64,000 nt of DNA from an uncultured Collinsella sp. (GTDB lineage Bacteria > Actinomycetota > Coriobacteriia > Coriobacteriales > Coriobacteriaceae): the NCBI GenBank assembly GCA_902497065.1, contig CABVDH010000004.1, forward strand, positions 62,001 to 126,000. The letters run 5' to 3'. Every line of letters begins with the position of its first letter. Within the stretch, counting starts at the first letter, position 1. A model generated the notes under the pieces. That model did no database searches. It was not told where the DNA came from and saw only the letters and a list, made by a program, of their open reading frames with translations. A program made the position numbers and the translations under genes. This document shows positions 62,800-64,000 of this stretch, one piece after another.

Positions 62800-63974
62800 A
62801 TGCAAATCGAGGAGAACGGCCAGGGAACGCTCCGCAATAATCTATCGGGGAAATTGGCTTACTATTCGTTTTTTCCAACGCCCTTGCAATCATTGAGGGG
62901 CGGCTAAACCTCACCGAGGAAACCTATCGCACGCTTTCCGCATGCTCACGAAAGCTTGGAGAGCTTGAAGGCATGCTCTACTTTGTTCCCAACGCCGACA
63001 TGTATCTGGCAATGTACGTGCGCAAAGAAGCGCTCCTTTCTTCGCAAATTGAGGGAACCCAGTGCACGTTTGACGACCTACTTAGTCCATCGCAAACACA
63101 ACTCCATCATAAAGATGTCGCAGACGTCGTGAATTACGTCCGTGCTGTCGACCGCGGCGTAGAACTGCTCAAAAAGATGCCCTTGTGCACGAGACTTCTT
63201 AGGCAAGTTCATGCAGTCCTGCTGGACGGAGTGCGCGGAACGGAGAAGAATCCAGGCGAGCTGCGCTCCTCACAAAACTGGATTGGCCCCTCAGGCTGCA
63301 CCATTGCAACCGCATCGTTTGTCCCTCCAAACATTGAAGATTTGAGCAACACGCTCCAGGACCTCGAACGCTTTATCAATGAGCCTCAAGTCGAAATGGA
63401 TCCGATTGTGCGGGCGGCGCTCGTCCATTACCAATTTGAAACTGCCCATCCATTCCTAGACGGAAACGGTCGCCTGGGCAGGCTTCTCATTACATTTATG
63501 CTCATCAATGATGGCGTTCTTCATTCTTGCTTGTTCTATCCATCGTTCCAGTTCAAGAAAAATCGAAGCGAGTACTACCGGCAACTCACATCCGTAAGGG
63601 AGAGAGGCACTTACGAGGAATGGATAGAGTTTTTCTGCAACAGTCTTCTCGAGAGTGCGAAGGACTCGGTAGGGTCTTTAAAAAACCTTGTTGACCTCCA
63701 TAACCGTTCCACAGCAACCATTACCGAAAATCTCGGAAGGACCGCTGCAAACGGGCAAAGGCTGTTGGGCATTCTTGAAGAGCACCCCATCGTCGACACC
63801 GCATTCATCGCTGCCCAACTTGATATCGGCAGGAGTACCGCGAGCTCGCTCGTCAAATCATTTGAAGAATTGGGTATCCTCCGTCCGCTCGACGAGTCAA
63901 GACAGAGATACCGGCAGTACGGGTATGAAGAGTATCTTTCGATTCTCAGGGAAGACGCCGAGCCGATTAGATAG
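62800..63974 (+). pseudogene. Fic-domain AMP-transferase gene, N-terminal frameshift
   Basis: The catalytic Fic motif HPFLDGNGRLGR and an alpha-helical inhibitory motif SSQIEG are intact in the open frame that runs to 63974; it is about 333 residues from the first internal ATG at 62973. The usual N-terminal segment is in another frame: from the ATG at 62800 MQIEENGQGTLRNN and SFFPTPL, then the correct frame resumes at IIEGRLNLTEETYRTLS (from about 62889). A single missing base near 62887 (TTGCAATC for TTGCCAATC) would restore PTPLPIIEG, the expected family sequence. A winged-helix-like C-terminal region (DTAFIAAQLDIGRSTASSLVKS) suggests DNA binding. Fic proteins transfer AMP to targets. It may be a true pseudogene, a sequencing error or a regulated frameshift. 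An in-frame start at 62973 could still give a shortened protein. Confidence 0.78.
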
Positions 63975-64000
63975 GCATCGCAGCCCAAGCAAATTAAAGC

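Overview
The window is GC-rich and densely coded, and looks like a chromosomal segment of a gut Coriobacteriia bacterium, most likely Collinsella or a close relative. That is an inference from gene content: an actinobacterial FHA/PP2C/RodA-PbpA/PASTA-kinase cluster, a dnaK-grpE-dnaJ-hspR operon, a mannose-family PTS, hydrogenase-maturation genes and a DUF5692-type membrane protein. No rRNA, complete mobile element or CRISPR array was found. One tRNA is present, tRNA-Arg(CCT).

Layout. 0-1.1 kb: a decayed methyltransferase. 1.3-5.0 kb (-): an operon for an exported Gly/Ser-rich protein, a membrane-anchored Ser/Thr kinase and an FHA protein. 5.2-9.5 kb: recR, the ybaB/ebfC-type gene and dnaX, with a small membrane protein between. 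9.6-20.6 kb (+): a YcxB-like protein, then a cell-wall and signalling cluster: multi-TM kinase, FhaA-like and FhaB-like proteins, PP2C phosphatase, a FtsW/RodA-penicillin-binding protein fusion and a PASTA kinase. 20.7-21.3 kb: tRNA-Arg, a degenerate tRNA copy and a repeat array. 21.3-24.6 kb (-): mannose-family PTS with DUF956. 24.9-30.3 kb: hypA, a large Fe-S flavoprotein, a divergent TetR regulator and a multi-TM protein. 30.5-34 kb: a membrane protein, a DUF4143-type ATPase and a small protein. 34-45.3 kb (-): clpB, an aconitase-family enzyme, and hspR, dnaJ, grpE and dnaK. 45.9-50.1 kb: a ferredoxin, then nadA-nadB-nadC-niaR. 50.4-54.5 kb: a LytTR/GHKL two-component system, a UDG-like protein, thioredoxin and nikR. 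54.6-59.6 kb: hypF-hypC-hypD-hypE. 59.7-64 kb: a HAD phosphatase, a lipoprotein, a PTS IIA(Glc) protein and a frameshifted Fic gene.

How the genes connect. The first 20 kb holds three Ser/Thr kinases, three FHA proteins and one PP2C phosphatase around a peptidoglycan synthase, so phosphorylation control of wall growth is the main theme. Nickel and hydrogenase maturation is a second: hypA, nikR and hypFCDE, with no hypB or structural hydrogenase gene here. Heat shock is a third: the dnaK and clpB promoters carry the same 27-bp operator, and hspR is encoded in the dnaK operon.

The most unusual structure is not protein-coding. Four intergenic arrays are built of short units in strictly alternating orientation with near-constant alternating spacing. 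Three, at 21.1, 45.5 and 60.4 kb, share a GGAAA...CCC unit with starts 29-32 bp apart. One at 36.9 kb uses a different TGTAACA-cored unit with starts 37 and 43-44 bp apart. Single long hairpins of related style, often carrying GGGAC/GTCCC, occur in many other gaps. I propose they are REPIN-like palindrome modules. This is inference, since no RAYT transposase gene is in the window.
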